DNA of 25,581 nucleotides from positions 1-25,581 of IMG/VR virus record IMGVR_UViG_3300022926_000103, one strand, 5' to 3'. Origin of the DNA: a virus. The stretch's first letter is position 1. Every line of letters begins with the position of its first letter. The position numbers were made by a program, and so were the translations under genes. Below are positions 1 to 8,338 of this stretch, piece by piece. The notes under the pieces were generated by a model. That model saw nothing but the letters and a program-made list of their open reading frames with translations, ran no database searches and was not told the origin of the DNA.

Positions 1-1235
1 TCGCTGTAATTCATCGCTACGGAAAACTTTGTACCGGTGTAACCGAGGACATCGGTTTCTGCTGAAGGGTTAGGTAGCAAGTTATATCTAGACACACCAA
101 GTTTTGCGTAGTTATCACTACCGCCTAAACCTACTACGAAAGGACAAAACATATTTGCTGGCATACAAGTCAAAGTAAACACTGTAGTGCTAGGCGTAGC
201 GTTACACTCAATGTTTGCTACAAAAACCCATTCATACTTTAAGTCCGAGGAACCAGCAGTTCTATAAAACAATTTGATTCCCGGGCTATTATTAAGAACT
301 CCGTAATTCAAAAACTCAGCAAAAGCAGCCGAGTCTTGAGCCTCTGCCGTAAAACTTACAGTGAAAATCTGTACTGCTCGGTCAGACAAAATGCTCGCCA
401 ACCAGTTAGCGGTACTTAACGCTGTTGCCGTTGCGTAGTCGTAAGTTCCTCTTGAATAATCACGCTGATCGTAGTTTGCTATAGAAGTTGAGTTTGTACC
501 AACTTGTCCCGACAAACCAGCAGGAGTAACAGTAACCGAGTTTGCTAACTCCGAATCTAAATAGTTTCTATCTATTGACTCATAAACAATGTTGGTAGTT
601 GAGGCGTCAGGTGTCAGCGTCTCAGGTACACCACTAAACCAATAAACATGGTCAATATAAGAAGGAAAGAAAATATAACCAACACCAGCACGAACTAAGT
701 TTGCTTCCGTTTGCTGTGTTGTTTGCAAATACTGAAGCACTGTCCCAGTATAAGTTTGCGCTCCTTGAGCAATACCGTAAGCGTAAGCACTAGCAGGTCT
801 TGCAAACTTAATAAGTGACGGGATTGAACCGTTGAACTGTTCAAGTTGCTGTTCCGTGCTTGTTTGAGTAATTGCTTTGCTTGTAACTCTTGACTTGCCA
901 ATACGACCTAGAACGCCCGTACAATTTAAAGTTGCCGTAGCACCTTTAAGACTTCCGTGAGCATCCGAATAACTAACAGAATCTACAAAGCAAAGCATTC
1001 CGCTGTAACCGTTAACGGTAATAGTAATAGCCGTACCAAGATCAAAAGCCTTTGCTTGATTGTTGTCGTTGTTGATAACAATAGTTGCTTGTCCGGGACT
1101 AGGAGTATCAGTGAAAGTTGTTTGACCAAAACTGTATGTAGCATTAAGCACCCACCTTGTAAAACTAATGCGCGGGTCGCTTGTAGTAGAAACAGATGGT
1201 GGATAAGGCGAATAAGAAAAACCCAACACAGACAT
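1..1235 (-). CDS. Minor tail protein, partial (cut by window edge)
   Basis: I translated this frame by hand: an ATG at 1235 opens 411 codons with no stop before the left edge, so the C-terminus is missing. The start overlaps the tape measure stop as TAATG, which suggests translational coupling. The protein begins MSVLGFSYSP and is rich in Thr, Ser, Tyr and Asn with beta-strand-like composition. Position directly after the tape measure is where siphoviruses place distal tail and minor tail proteins. Near residue 383 the text NLLPNPSAE appears; similar NLLxNPSFE strings often open carbohydrate-binding-like jelly-roll domains in phage tail proteins, so a receptor- or glycan-binding module may begin there and continue outside the window. 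The tail role rests on context; no catalytic motif is seen. Confidence 0.75.
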   Translation of the reverse strand, partial: MSVLGFSYSPYPPSVSTTSDPRISFTRWVLNATYSFGQTTFTDTPSPGQATIVINNDNNQAKAFDLGTAITITVNGYSGMLCFVDSVSYSDAHGSLKGATATLNCTGVLGRIGKSRVTSKAITQTSTEQQLEQFNGSIPSLIKFARPASAYAYGIAQGAQTYTGTVLQYLQTTQQTEANLVRAGVGYIFFPSYIDHVYWFSGVPETLTPDASTTNIVYESIDRNYLDSELANSVTVTPAGLSGQVGTNSTSIANYDQRDYSRGTYDYATATALSTANWLASILSDRAVQIFTVSFTAEAQDSAAFAEFLNYGVLNNSPGIKLFYRTAGSSDLKYEWVFVANIECNATPSTTVFTLTCMPANMFCPFVVGLGGSDNYAKLGVSRYNLLPNPSAETDVLGYTGTKFSVAMNYS

Positions 1236-4200
1236 TAGAACGCTCTTGTGTTAAACGGTGCGGGACCGAAACGACGGTTGTAATCTTGAATTGCCGCAAC
1301 AACATCTTTACCGTCAGAACCCGGAGGCATATTTATCACAATATTATTAGTGGTTGTACCGCCACCAAACTCGCCCATGCGTGACAAAGGAATGATTGCT
1401 TCCGGTCCTGCCTCACCAATTACGCCGAGCGACGCCTTAGTGGCGATACCACCGTCAGCATGGAAGCCTGAGAAGTCAAGACCCGGAGGTAAGTAAATGC
1501 CGTTAATGATTGCGCCACCGTTATACAACGGACCGTCATTCCAATTGGTTTGTTGGCCGGGAGTCAGGTTCGCAATCGCAGCGTTTGATGCTTGCGTAAA
1601 TCCACTCAAATCAAATCCGGACGGAAGTGTCGGTATTGCTGCTGCTGCTGTTGCTGCCGGTGCTGCTGTTGCTGCTGGATTAACTGTGCTAACAGCGTTC
1701 TGAGTATTCGCAACAATCGCAGCAATCAAATCTTTAATCGTGTCATTAGCGTCAGTCAAAGCCGTTTGAAGAATATTGTTGGCGCTAGTCAAGTCAGCAA
1801 TTTGAGTACCGAAAACTAGGTCACCAAACATTGCGCCCGTTGTTTGAGTTTCTGTAGTTAAATCTTTAACAAGTTGCTTGTAATCTTCAATATCTTGGAA
1901 CGATGAAGAATCAAGTAGCACTTGACCCATAACAGTTCCGTCAATAGGACCAGCAGCAATAACTTGCTCAATGAAATACGGAGGGAAGCCGGCGTCCGCA
2001 AGACCTTTGACAACCGATTTAAAGTTTTTGATCTTGTCAATACTCTCCCGAAGTTTTGCTTTAATTTTTTCCGGGCTGAATTGAGTAACGTCTAGTTGAC
2101 CAATCTCGCCAAGGTTCTTTGCCGTCTCACCAGTGATCTTGTCAAGGTTGAACTTGCCCATACCGGACAAAGCATCTTCAGTTGACGAAACAAAACCCTT
2201 ACGTGCGTTGATTGCATTTTCTAAAGCCTTAGAACTATCCTCAAACTTTTTAGCCAGTTCATCTCTAGCAGTAGCAAGGTCAGCGAGTTGTGTTCCTTGC
2301 GCAGCGATCTGGTCAAAGTATGTTTTTGTTTGCGGTAGTTCACGAATACCTAGCCGGACTGCTTCTTCAAGCAAGTCTGTAATGGCTTTACCAATTTGCT
2401 TTGGCGTAGCACCAACTAAACCTTCTGCCCAATCCGCTGACATTATTGCGTCAGCAAAAGACTTCGTGTCTTTCAACCAGCCTTCAACCCACGCAAACGG
2501 GTTGTCCGGTTTAGGCGCACCGCCACCGCCACCGCCACCGCCACCGCCTCTACTACCGCCACCGCTAGTAATACCGATAGCCGACTTGATTGCTTTAAGG
2601 TCGGCCAAAGTTTTACTGAGTCGTGCGGTGGTATCGCCCGTTGCAGCGCCGGCAGCCCACAACATATTGCCAATGGCTGCTTCAACATTGGCAATCTGTT
2701 CGTCAAGATCAGCAGTGTTGATAGCGAAGTTGATACCAAACTTTGCTTCAAGACCGTCAAGTAGTCCCATTGCGCCAATAAGGTTTCTTACTTCGTCGTC
2801 AGTGTAACCGGCTGCACGAGCAGCGTCGCCTAAACGAATAACCATAAGAGCGACTGTTTCCATTGCCTGTTTATTATTGCCACCATATTGTGCGGTCTTT
2901 AACAACAAGTCAGTGATCTGTTTCGCTTGTTCACGGTAAGCGTTGCTGAGATCAAGAGACGACTTACCAGAACCATCAAATGAGTCAGCAAGTTTTTCGT
3001 TCTTGTCAATAGCGTCTTGAGTTGATAACACTAATTCATTAGCGAGCATCTCATCAAGCAAACCTAGTTTCGCTAAGAACTTATCTTGAGAAACAGTACC
3101 CTTGTCTGACTCTGAGGCCAACTCACCGTAGATACTAGATAGTTCTTGAACACGTACGCCTGCTGTAGTAACTGCTTCCGGGAACACGCCAGCCAAACCG
3201 CCCAAGAAAGCATTTTGTGCTGCTGTTACGCTTTCCGTACGTTGTTGTAACGCTTGAAGTGTGAAGGTGTAAACGTCTGTACGACCAGCAGCCTCAGCCA
3301 TCGCTGCACCCGTACCAAGAATCGCGTTGTAAACATCACTGCCGAGTATTGAAGAAAAGTACAGAGCAGTATCAGCGCTTTGAAGAAGTTTCTTATTCTC
3401 ATCATCAAGCGCTTCTCGGTTATCGTCAAAAGCGTTAGATAGGTCGTGCAAGTTCAACAACAAATCTTTGACTTGAGCGCCGGTCATATCGCCTGCTTTA
3501 ACTGCTGCGAGCAAAGTATCAGCAAACGGTGTGCCGGCGTCTGCTGCGAGCCTCAAAGCATTTTGAACGCCTAATGCTGCCTCGCCAGTATAAGTGAGTT
3601 GTTCATACGAAAGGCCAAGCAAGGTGTCGCCAAGATCACCAAACGCATCAGTGCCGGTTGATACTGCTGCGCCAACTTGTTCCATTGTTAAACCGAGACT
3701 AGATATCTCATCGTTGATACCAAGAGTTACGGACTCGGCAGTAGCGAAAGCGGTTGCGACGTTATCGGCAGCATTGGCGGTTGCTGGTAAGGCGTTTTGT
3801 AATTTGACGTACTCGTCAACAAGACCTTTGACTTGATCGTGAAGTACGGCGGTCGGTTCGCCGGCTGACCTAAATGCTTCGGTCAAACGCTCTTGTCTTT
3901 CTTTCGCTTCTTTAGCGTTCTGACTAAACGTGTACCAAACTGCTGCGATAGCAACAACCGCCACAGCAACACCAGCAATGATCGGACCGGCAGCAGCGAA
4001 TTGCGCCATCGCACTAGCAAACGCTTCGGTTGCCATTGCTGCTTTCAAAGCAAGCCACGCTTTAGATAAAGAACCAAGCATGATAAGTAACGGTCCGGCA
4101 ACAGCAACGAGTCCACCAAAAACAACAATGATTGTCTTAACAAAGTCCGGCATTGCGTTAATGGCCGTCATAACTTTTTCAAATGCTGTCGCAAGAAACT

Positions 4201-5530
4201 TCAACGCCGGGACAACCAACGGTATTAACACTTCACCGAGGCTAATAAAAGCATCTTTCATTTCAGCCATGACTTGCTTCATTTTGAACGCGCCTGTTTG
4301 AGACATCGCTTGGAACGCTTTGTCTGCGTCGCCGGTGTTATCGGCGAGGTTCGCAAATATCTTGGTCGTGCTTTCAGTAGCAGCACCGAACATACTCATA
4401 ATACCGGTCAACGCTCTCACGTTACCGAACACGGCTGCTTGCGCTTCATCATTATCACCGAACGCTGTTGTTAGCGTTTGTAATGTTGACAACAAGCCTT
4501 TGTCTTTAATTTGTTGACGCAAACCGGCGCTACTCAAACCGAAACTAGCCATCGTTTCTTCGGCTTCTTTAGTCGGTTGAAGTAATGACGACATAATCGC
4601 ACGCAACTGAGTTGCTGCTTCACTAGCGTCCGTACCGTTACGACTCATCGCAGCAAACGCTGCGCCGACCTCGTTAAAAGAAACGCCCATAGCCGAAGCA
4701 ATAGGTAACACTCTTGGTAAAGCGCCTGCCAACTGATCGGCTTCCATCTTGCCTTCACGAACGGCAGCAACCATCAAGTCCGTCGCAGCAGCAGCAGATA
4801 AGTTTTCTACACCGTAAGCGTTCAACGCCGACGAAACCGTGTCAGCAATAATGCTTGTATCGCCCATACCGATTGCCGACGCCTTCAATGACTGCTCAAG
4901 AACCGTCATTGCTGTCGCACCGTCAATACCTGCCGACGCAACAAAGTACAAAGCGTCAGCAGCCTTAGTCGCACTGCCACCGTATTCCTTAGCCATTTCA
5001 CGTGCAGCAATACCCATGTCGGCAACCTTGTCCTCAGACAAACCAACCATCGCAACGATTGACTGCATAGAGAACTCAAAGTCGTTAGCCGTCTTGATTG
5101 CCTGACCGCCGGCGAGCAACATTGGTGCAGTCAAAGCCATTGACATCTTTGACCCAACAGCGGTCATCTTGCTACCCATGTCAGTAAACTTGTTACCGAC
5201 ACGAGCAGCGCTTTCGCTAGCGTGCTCTATTTTCTTAGAGTCGGCAGCAACCTTGCGTGCCATTTCGTGATACGCAAGAGCAAAATCGTTAGTACCGTAA
5301 GAGGCTTTCTCGTACGCTTGTTCAACTTTGCTAAGAGACTGCTTCGTCTCTTGAGAAACTTTCTGAACTGCTTTAGCAGTTTTGTCGGCTGATTGGCCGG
5401 CTTTAGTAGCACTATCGCTAGAAGCAGTAGCGAACTTAGAAACAGCAGCAGTGGCTTGATTAGCAGCAGCAACAAGTTTGCTTGAGTCGCCTACGAACTC
5501 TGCTTTAACTTGTCCGACATTTGCTGACAC
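1235..5530 (-). CDS. Tail tape measure protein (TP901-1-like core)
   Basis: This 1431-residue protein is the longest in the window and follows the tail chaperone genes, the standard place for the tape measure that sets tail length and is ejected with DNA. An Ala/Lys/Gln-rich probable coiled coil fills about residues 15-115. Residues about 150-400 match the TP901-1 tape measure core (FEFSMQSIVAMVGLSE, then repeated Ala-rich helices). Hydrophobic helices lie at about 463-533. A glycine run near residue 988 acts as a linker, and the C-terminus has the IGEAGPEAIIPLSR motif typical of such proteins. The start is GTG, with AAAGGA-like purines about 10 bases upstream. By the usual rule of about 0.15 nm per residue the tail would be near 215 nm, an inference only. 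Confidence 0.95.
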   Translation of the reverse strand: MSANVGQVKAEFVGDSSKLVAAANQATAAVSKFATASSDSATKAGQSADKTAKAVQKVSQETKQSLSKVEQAYEKASYGTNDFALAYHEMARKVAADSKKIEHASESAARVGNKFTDMGSKMTAVGSKMSMALTAPMLLAGGQAIKTANDFEFSMQSIVAMVGLSEDKVADMGIAAREMAKEYGGSATKAADALYFVASAGIDGATAMTVLEQSLKASAIGMGDTSIIADTVSSALNAYGVENLSAAAATDLMVAAVREGKMEADQLAGALPRVLPIASAMGVSFNEVGAAFAAMSRNGTDASEAATQLRAIMSSLLQPTKEAEETMASFGLSSAGLRQQIKDKGLLSTLQTLTTAFGDNDEAQAAVFGNVRALTGIMSMFGAATESTTKIFANLADNTGDADKAFQAMSQTGAFKMKQVMAEMKDAFISLGEVLIPLVVPALKFLATAFEKVMTAINAMPDFVKTIIVVFGGLVAVAGPLLIMLGSLSKAWLALKAAMATEAFASAMAQFAAAGPIIAGVAVAVVAIAAVWYTFSQNAKEAKERQERLTEAFRSAGEPTAVLHDQVKGLVDEYVKLQNALPATANAADNVATAFATAESVTLGINDEISSLGLTMEQVGAAVSTGTDAFGDLGDTLLGLSYEQLTYTGEAALGVQNALRLAADAGTPFADTLLAAVKAGDMTGAQVKDLLLNLHDLSNAFDDNREALDDENKKLLQSADTALYFSSILGSDVYNAILGTGAAMAEAAGRTDVYTFTLQALQQRTESVTAAQNAFLGGLAGVFPEAVTTAGVRVQELSSIYGELASESDKGTVSQDKFLAKLGLLDEMLANELVLSTQDAIDKNEKLADSFDGSGKSSLDLSNAYREQAKQITDLLLKTAQYGGNNKQAMETVALMVIRLGDAARAAGYTDDEVRNLIGAMGLLDGLEAKFGINFAINTADLDEQIANVEAAIGNMLWAAGAATGDTTARLSKTLADLKAIKSAIGITSGGGSRGGGGGGGGGGAPKPDNPFAWVEGWLKDTKSFADAIMSADWAEGLVGATPKQIGKAITDLLEEAVRLGIRELPQTKTYFDQIAAQGTQLADLATARDELAKKFEDSSKALENAINARKGFVSSTEDALSGMGKFNLDKITGETAKNLGEIGQLDVTQFSPEKIKAKLRESIDKIKNFKSVVKGLADAGFPPYFIEQVIAAGPIDGTVMGQVLLDSSSFQDIEDYKQLVKDLTTETQTTGAMFGDLVFGTQIADLTSANNILQTALTDANDTIKDLIAAIVANTQNAVSTVNPAATAAPAATAAAAIPTLPSGFDLSGFTQASNAAIANLTPGQQTNWNDGPLYNGGAIINGIYLPPGLDFSGFHADGGIATKASLGVIGEAGPEAIIPLSRMGEFGGGTTTNNIVINMPPGSDGKDVVAAIQDYNRRFGPAPFNTRAF

Positions 5531-5532
5531 TG

Positions 5533-6092
5533 TTACCGTTTCCTTTTAGATCGCTGTTCTGCTACTTGCCTTTGGTGCTCCCTCTCGCTGTTCTCAATTT
5601 TATATAACGCAATCCATTCCGTTATTTCGTAACTGTCCATGCGGTCAAGTAACTCACCAACCGTCATGCACAGTTCACGTGCTAACTGGAAGTAGAATCT
5701 GCGTTCAGGATTGGTGCGTCCATGTTTGTCGGGGAATCCGAGGAAACTTTTCCCGCTTCGTCAACGGACTTTTCTTTGAGTCCCGAAACTTCAAGGCACG
5801 AGTTGACGATACGGTCAACAACAACGCCGGACTTTTCGTTAAGCAACCATTCCATGTCGCTTTCGTCAAAAAGAAGTTCGTTGGTTTCCGGGTCAAAACA
5901 ACATGACGTGAGAACGCTACGCCACAAAGTTTCAATGCGGTCAGTTGTTGCGCCTTGGTCAAACGACGAAGCAAACTTTGCACGTTGACGAGCGCTCATT
6001 GAACGCACCTCAAGTGTTACGTCCCATTCGTCAACCGTAATTGACTCACGAGCCATGTCGGCTGATGATCTGATCTTGTCTTTTATGGACAC
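5533..6092 (-). CDS. Tail assembly chaperone G-T fusion, made by -1 frameshift
   Basis: This is the long form of the tail chaperone. Ribosomes translating the short form can slip back one base on the heptamer GGGAAAA (minus strand, 5754 to 5748), where the zero-frame codons are GGA AAA, exactly the X XXY YYZ phase. The -1 frame then stays open for 71 codons to TAA at 5535-5533. It encodes FPDKHGRTNPERRFYFQLAR and then EITEWIALY, the pattern expected of the T extension in lambda-like and actinophage chaperones. The product would be about 186 residues, or 189 if GTG 6101 is the start. G and GT coat the tape measure before tube proteins polymerise. The GTG at 6092 is preferred because AAGGAA lies nine bases upstream, whereas it nearly touches 6101. 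Confidence 0.88.
5682..6092 (-). CDS. Tail assembly chaperone, short form (G-like)
   Basis: The unshifted product of the chaperone gene is 136 residues from GTG 6092 (139 from GTG 6101). It contains TVDEWDVTLEVRSMSARQR near the N-terminus and a mostly helical, acidic body, the composition of siphovirus gpG-like chaperones. After the slippery site it adds a Ser/Asp-rich tail of about 21 residues and ends at TAG. In lambda-like systems this form is made in large excess over GT. It sits between the tail tube genes and the tape measure, the conserved position for this function. A clear Shine-Dalgarno, AAAGGAA, precedes it. Family assignment relies on position, the frameshift and the recognisable T extension. 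Confidence 0.9.
   Translation of the reverse strand: MSIKDKIRSSADMARESITVDEWDVTLEVRSMSARQRAKFASSFDQGATTDRIETLWRSVLTSCCFDPETNELLFDESDMEWLLNEKSGVVVDRIVNSCLEVSGLKEKSVDEAGKVSSDSPTNMDAPILNADSTSS
5748..5754 (-). other. Programmed -1 frameshift slippery heptamer GGGAAAA
   Basis: On the plus strand this reads TTTTCCC. In the chaperone reading frame it is G GGA AAA, so both tRNAs can re-pair after a -1 slip. The downstream frame gives a typical T domain, which strongly supports real use. A stimulatory RNA structure was not established. Confidence 0.88.
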
Positions 6093-6125
6093 TGTGGTCA
6101 CTTCCTTTGTTTGTTATTGCTGAGA

Positions 6126-6536
6126 TCAGTATGTGGTGCGAGTAACTGTGCCAGTGACTTGAAGGTCAAGACTGTAAGTTACCACGTCGCCAACAGGGTT
6201 GCTGATGGAGTACGAAGTCACAATTGCTTCACCGGTATACTTCACGTTACCGGCGGTTGAACCGGCAGGACCGTACACGAACGAACGTGAAGCAGGCTCA
6301 GCGCCACCAGTGATGTAACCGTCAACGGTTGAGTCCCAAATACCTGAGCATGAGATCGTTGCGTCCTCAAGGCCAACGATGTATGACTTGGCTGACGAAC
6401 CGAACGCAGTGGTTTCGGCGACGTCAATACTTGCCGGGAAGTCAACGCTAGTCAGCGTGTTGCTGATATCGCGAACTGAACCGGAGGTGTCATCAAGAGT
6501 GAAGTTAGTTGACTTACCATGAACGAATGTGGGCAT
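6126..6536 (-). CDS. Major tail tube-like protein, short paralogue
   Basis: This 136-residue protein shares its start (MPTFVHGKS against MPTFIHGKS), a central FGSSAKSYI segment, and the SYSISNPVGDVV segment with its neighbour at 6552-7310, so the two are tandem paralogues. Thr/Ser/Val-rich composition with predicted beta strands, and position just upstream of the tail chaperone, fit a tail tube (gpV-like) subunit. AAAGGA about eight bases before the ATG is a good ribosome site. It lacks the extra C-terminal domain of its neighbour, so it may be the bare tube subunit or a minor tube or initiator variant. Which of the two forms the tube cannot be decided from sequence alone. Confidence 0.8.
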   Translation of the reverse strand: MPTFVHGKSTNFTLDDTSGSVRDISNTLTSVDFPASIDVAETTAFGSSAKSYIVGLEDATISCSGIWDSTVDGYITGGAEPASRSFVYGPAGSTAGNVKYTGEAIVTSYSISNPVGDVVTYSLDLQVTGTVTRTTY

Positions 6537-6551
6537 GATTATTCCTTTGTG

Positions 6552-7310
6552 TTAGAAGCGTGCGAATGAAACGTGGAAGGTGATTGCCCCACTAGAACCG
6601 GCAGTGCTTGGTAATACCCGTAGGTAACGGTTAACCGTTCCGCTAACTGCTGATTGTTGTGAGGTCGTTGTGCTGGCAGCAACGGCAGTGAACGTGATGA
6701 GGTCTGCCCACGTGCTGTTGTCTGGACTGTGCTGAACTTTGATTGTGGTTGTTCCGCCAGCGATTGAGTTTGCCGTAACGTGCAAGTTAGCGAAACCGCC
6801 GGAAGCACTGCTCGCTGCGTTGTCAACGGAAGTTAAAGCAGCCAACGCACCGTAAGCGATACTTGCGCCGGCGGTCAACATAACTCCGCTACGCATACCG
6901 TAAGTCAAGTTAGAAGTTCCGTCAGTGCTGGCATTGAAGTCAGCCGTTATTGAAACAACGTCGCCAACAGGCGTGCTGATTGAGTAACTTGTTTCGTGTG
7001 CTTTGGCCACGATTGCTCGCTTACCAATTGTGCCGGTTTCCATTGGCACAGTAATAATTGGCGTCGTCGTTGAACCGAGAATTGTTGACAACACAACGTC
7101 CTCGCCGACAGTTGCGTCTTGCGAATACATACCTGACAAACTCAGGGTGGCGTCATTCAATCCGGGAATATAAGACTTAGCAGACGAACCGAAACCGGTG
7201 ATCTCGGCAGTGTCAATTGACTGCGACGTATCAACACTATTGAAGTATGCACTCAAATCAAATTGGTTCAACAAAACGCCGGACGACTTACCATGAATGA
7301 AGGTGGGCAT
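6552..7310 (-). CDS. Major tail tube-like protein with extra C-terminal beta domain
   Basis: The first 135 or so residues are paralogous to the 136-residue protein encoded next to it, including the start, FGSSAKSYI and SYSISTPVGDVV. Residues about 140-252 form an added domain with TIKVQHSPDNSTWADL and NRYLRVLP. This pattern recurs in beta-sandwich domains of phage structural proteins and would be displayed on the tube surface. The ATG overlaps the stop of the preceding gene as TGATG, which suggests coupled translation. The role is building or decorating the helical tail tube. Assignment as tail tube is by family resemblance and order (connectors, tube, chaperones, tape measure). Confidence 0.82.
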   Translation of the reverse strand: MPTFIHGKSSGVLLNQFDLSAYFNSVDTSQSIDTAEITGFGSSAKSYIPGLNDATLSLSGMYSQDATVGEDVVLSTILGSTTTPIITVPMETGTIGKRAIVAKAHETSYSISTPVGDVVSITADFNASTDGTSNLTYGMRSGVMLTAGASIAYGALAALTSVDNAASSASGGFANLHVTANSIAGGTTTIKVQHSPDNSTWADLITFTAVAASTTTSQQSAVSGTVNRYLRVLPSTAGSSGAITFHVSFARF

Positions 7311-7519
7311 CAGAGTTCCGTTTCTTCTTCAACCGTTAGTTCTTCAACAACAGTTTTCGCTTTAGATGTTTTTGCGTCAACGGACTCAACATAACCTTGC
7401 TCAAGTAACCATTCGGCTTGCTTGGCGGTGAGTTCAACTTCGTCGCCGGCGTCATAGCGTTTTGTGCCAACGTCTAAACCGCTGACTCCATCGCTTCCAC
7501 CTGTAACTTTGTATCGCAT
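7310..7519 (-). CDS. Small structural-region protein of unknown function
   Basis: I start this 69-residue protein at ATG 7519 because CGGGAG lies a few bases upstream; a longer start at 7540 lacks this support. The sequence has GTKRYDAGDEVELTAKQAEW followed by LLEQGYVE. Short acidic proteins with a GDEVELT and GxVE pattern occur commonly in phage head and tail modules, where they may be connector accessories, but no biochemical role is known to me. The C-terminus is a Glu/Val-rich acidic tail. It is the first gene of the tail unit after plus-strand island A and lies downstream of a candidate minus-strand promoter. Its stop overlaps the next start. Confidence 0.75.
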   Translation of the reverse strand: MRYKVTGGSDGVSGLDVGTKRYDAGDEVELTAKQAEWLLEQGYVESVDAKTSKAKTVVEELTVEEETEL

Positions 7520-7560
7520 TTTGCTCCCGTTAATAGTCAAACAAGCGCCGATACGTAACA

Positions 7561-7573
7561 GTGTGGGTCACAC
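7561..7573. repeat. Short inverted repeat GTGTG-GGT-CACAC
   Basis: Perfect 5-bp arms flank a 3-bp centre. It lies in the predicted leader of the minus-strand tail transcript, between the candidate promoter near 7634 and ATG 7519. It could be an operator half-site pair or a small hairpin; nothing else in the window shares it that I could see. Confidence 0.35.
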
Positions 7574-7633
7574 GGACACTTGCTGGCGACTAGCGCACTA
7601 TGGCTCAAGACTACACCTAACTTTGCGCCTCAA

Positions 7634-7642
7634 ATTGTAGCA
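7634..7642 (-). promoter_or_regulatory. Candidate extended -10 promoter for the tail genes
   Basis: On the minus strand the sequence reads TGC TACAAT, a TGn extended -10 next to a near-consensus hexamer. No good -35 hexamer stands at 16-18 bp. Transcription would begin near 7627, giving a leader of about 108 bases before ATG 7519. A promoter is needed here if the minus-strand transcript does not pass through plus-strand island A. Confidence 0.5.
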
Positions 7643-7687
7643 CGTTCTTAGCGCCGGAAGCCTTTATACAGGCCAAACTAATCGTTA

Positions 7688-7787
7688 CGAAACACGAGGT
7701 GGGAATACTATTTTTAGATAAGCCTTGCCTTGGGCGTTAAATGAGGGTAAGATGGTTCTCGTGGGAATTAACCAAACAAACAAGGAG
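7688..7787 (+). repeat. Promoter-leader cassette, copy 1 (island A)
   Basis: This approximately 100-bp stretch is repeated at 17051-17149. Shared blocks are CGAAACACGAGGT (one mismatch), TAAGCCTTGCCTT, the -35 and -10 positions, and a 27-base leader from GTGGGAATTAAC to AAGGAG with two mismatches. The distance from -35 to leader is 36 bases in both copies. It drives the first gene of island A. Confidence 0.85.
7725..7753 (+). promoter_or_regulatory. Sigma70-type promoter of island A
   Basis: TTGCCT (7725-7730) and TAAGAT (7748-7753) are separated by 17 bp. The predicted start of transcription is near 7760, exactly where the conserved leader begins. The second copy, at 17087, keeps the same -35 and spacing, which supports function. 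The upstream CGAAACACGAGGT block could be an activator or operator site. Confidence 0.78.
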
Positions 7788-7793
7788 AACGGA

Positions 7794-8096
7794 ATGTACG
7801 AGGGAATAATTTTTATCCCAGCAAGCGAAGTTCAAGCGGACGAAAAAGTCCGTGAACAAAACGAGAAGTCCCGTTTCAACCGACACGGAGTTGAGAGTTG
7901 CTGGTTGTGTTGCAAAGGTATGTCCGAGAAAGCATTTGAGAACGCTTGGCATATTCACATGACCATAGATCACTCACTCGCTCCGGTTGCTATGGGCGAC
8001 ACGCTTCGTGAAGCCGATGACCAAGGTTGGTTTCCAGTCGGTTCCGAATGTGCAAAAAAGATTCCATTGACTCACCGCAAAAAGTTCGGAGCGTAA
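7794..8096 (+). CDS. Cysteine-containing small phage protein, function unknown
   Basis: The start is ATG 7794, since AAGGAG at 7782-7787 is well spaced and the promoter lies within any longer frame. The 100-residue product has a CWLCC motif (residues 36-40), histidines at 53 and 55, and GWFPVGSECAK ending in Cys86, so it could bind a metal ion through Cys and His. Similar short proteins with CxxC and a GxFPVGxECAK ending occur in actinophage accessory regions, as I recall, without known function. It is the first gene of island A, an apparent five- or six-gene operon read opposite to the surrounding structural genes. No enzyme signature is visible. Confidence 0.75.
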   Translation: MYEGIIFIPASEVQADEKVREQNEKSRFNRHGVESCWLCCKGMSEKAFENAWHIHMTIDHSLAPVAMGDTLREADDQGWFPVGSECAKKIPLTHRKKFGA

Positions 8097-8097
8097 A

Positions 8098-8337
8098 ATG
8101 AATAACCGCATTGACCTTATTCAAGTATTCGGAAGCATACGAGGAACGATCTACTACACCGACTACGCCCGAATGGACGTCATCAAGTCTCGTGAGGGTT
8201 GGTTCCACCGTGACCTTAAGAACAACGACTTGATCGTAACTCGCAGAATCGGTGGTCGTAATTTTCATCGGTTCGTTGAAGCCAACCGAGTCGTTGACTT
8301 CGTTCCGTACGTCAAACCGGTAAAGGTAGGTGCATGA
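8098..8337 (+). CDS. Hypothetical protein (79 aa)
   Basis: This basic, Arg-rich 79-residue protein follows the first island gene after one base. GGAG six bases upstream of the ATG gives a proper ribosome site. I see no known domain; the pattern FGSIRGTIYYTDYARMDVI followed by many Arg and Val residues suggests a small alpha/beta or beta-barrel fold, possibly nucleic-acid binding, but that is a guess. Tight spacing and the shared promoter place it in the island A operon. Confidence 0.65.
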   Translation: MNNRIDLIQVFGSIRGTIYYTDYARMDVIKSREGWFHRDLKNNDLIVTRRIGGRNFHRFVEANRVVDFVPYVKPVKVGA

Positions 8338-8338
8338 G

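Noticed and set aside
957-1384. Plus-strand frames around 957-1238 and 1196-1384
   Set aside because: They lie opposite the minor tail and tape measure genes and have no ribosome sites or recognisable protein pattern.
2518-2560. CCGCCACCG-type simple repeat
   Set aside because: It encodes the glycine linker of the tape measure; simple codon repeats explain it without a mobile element or CRISPR.
2133-2807. Long plus-strand frame of 224 codons opposite the tape measure
   Set aside because: It is antisense to a well-supported gene, contains a run of prolines mirroring the glycine linker, has no ribosome site, and arises from the codon bias of the other strand.
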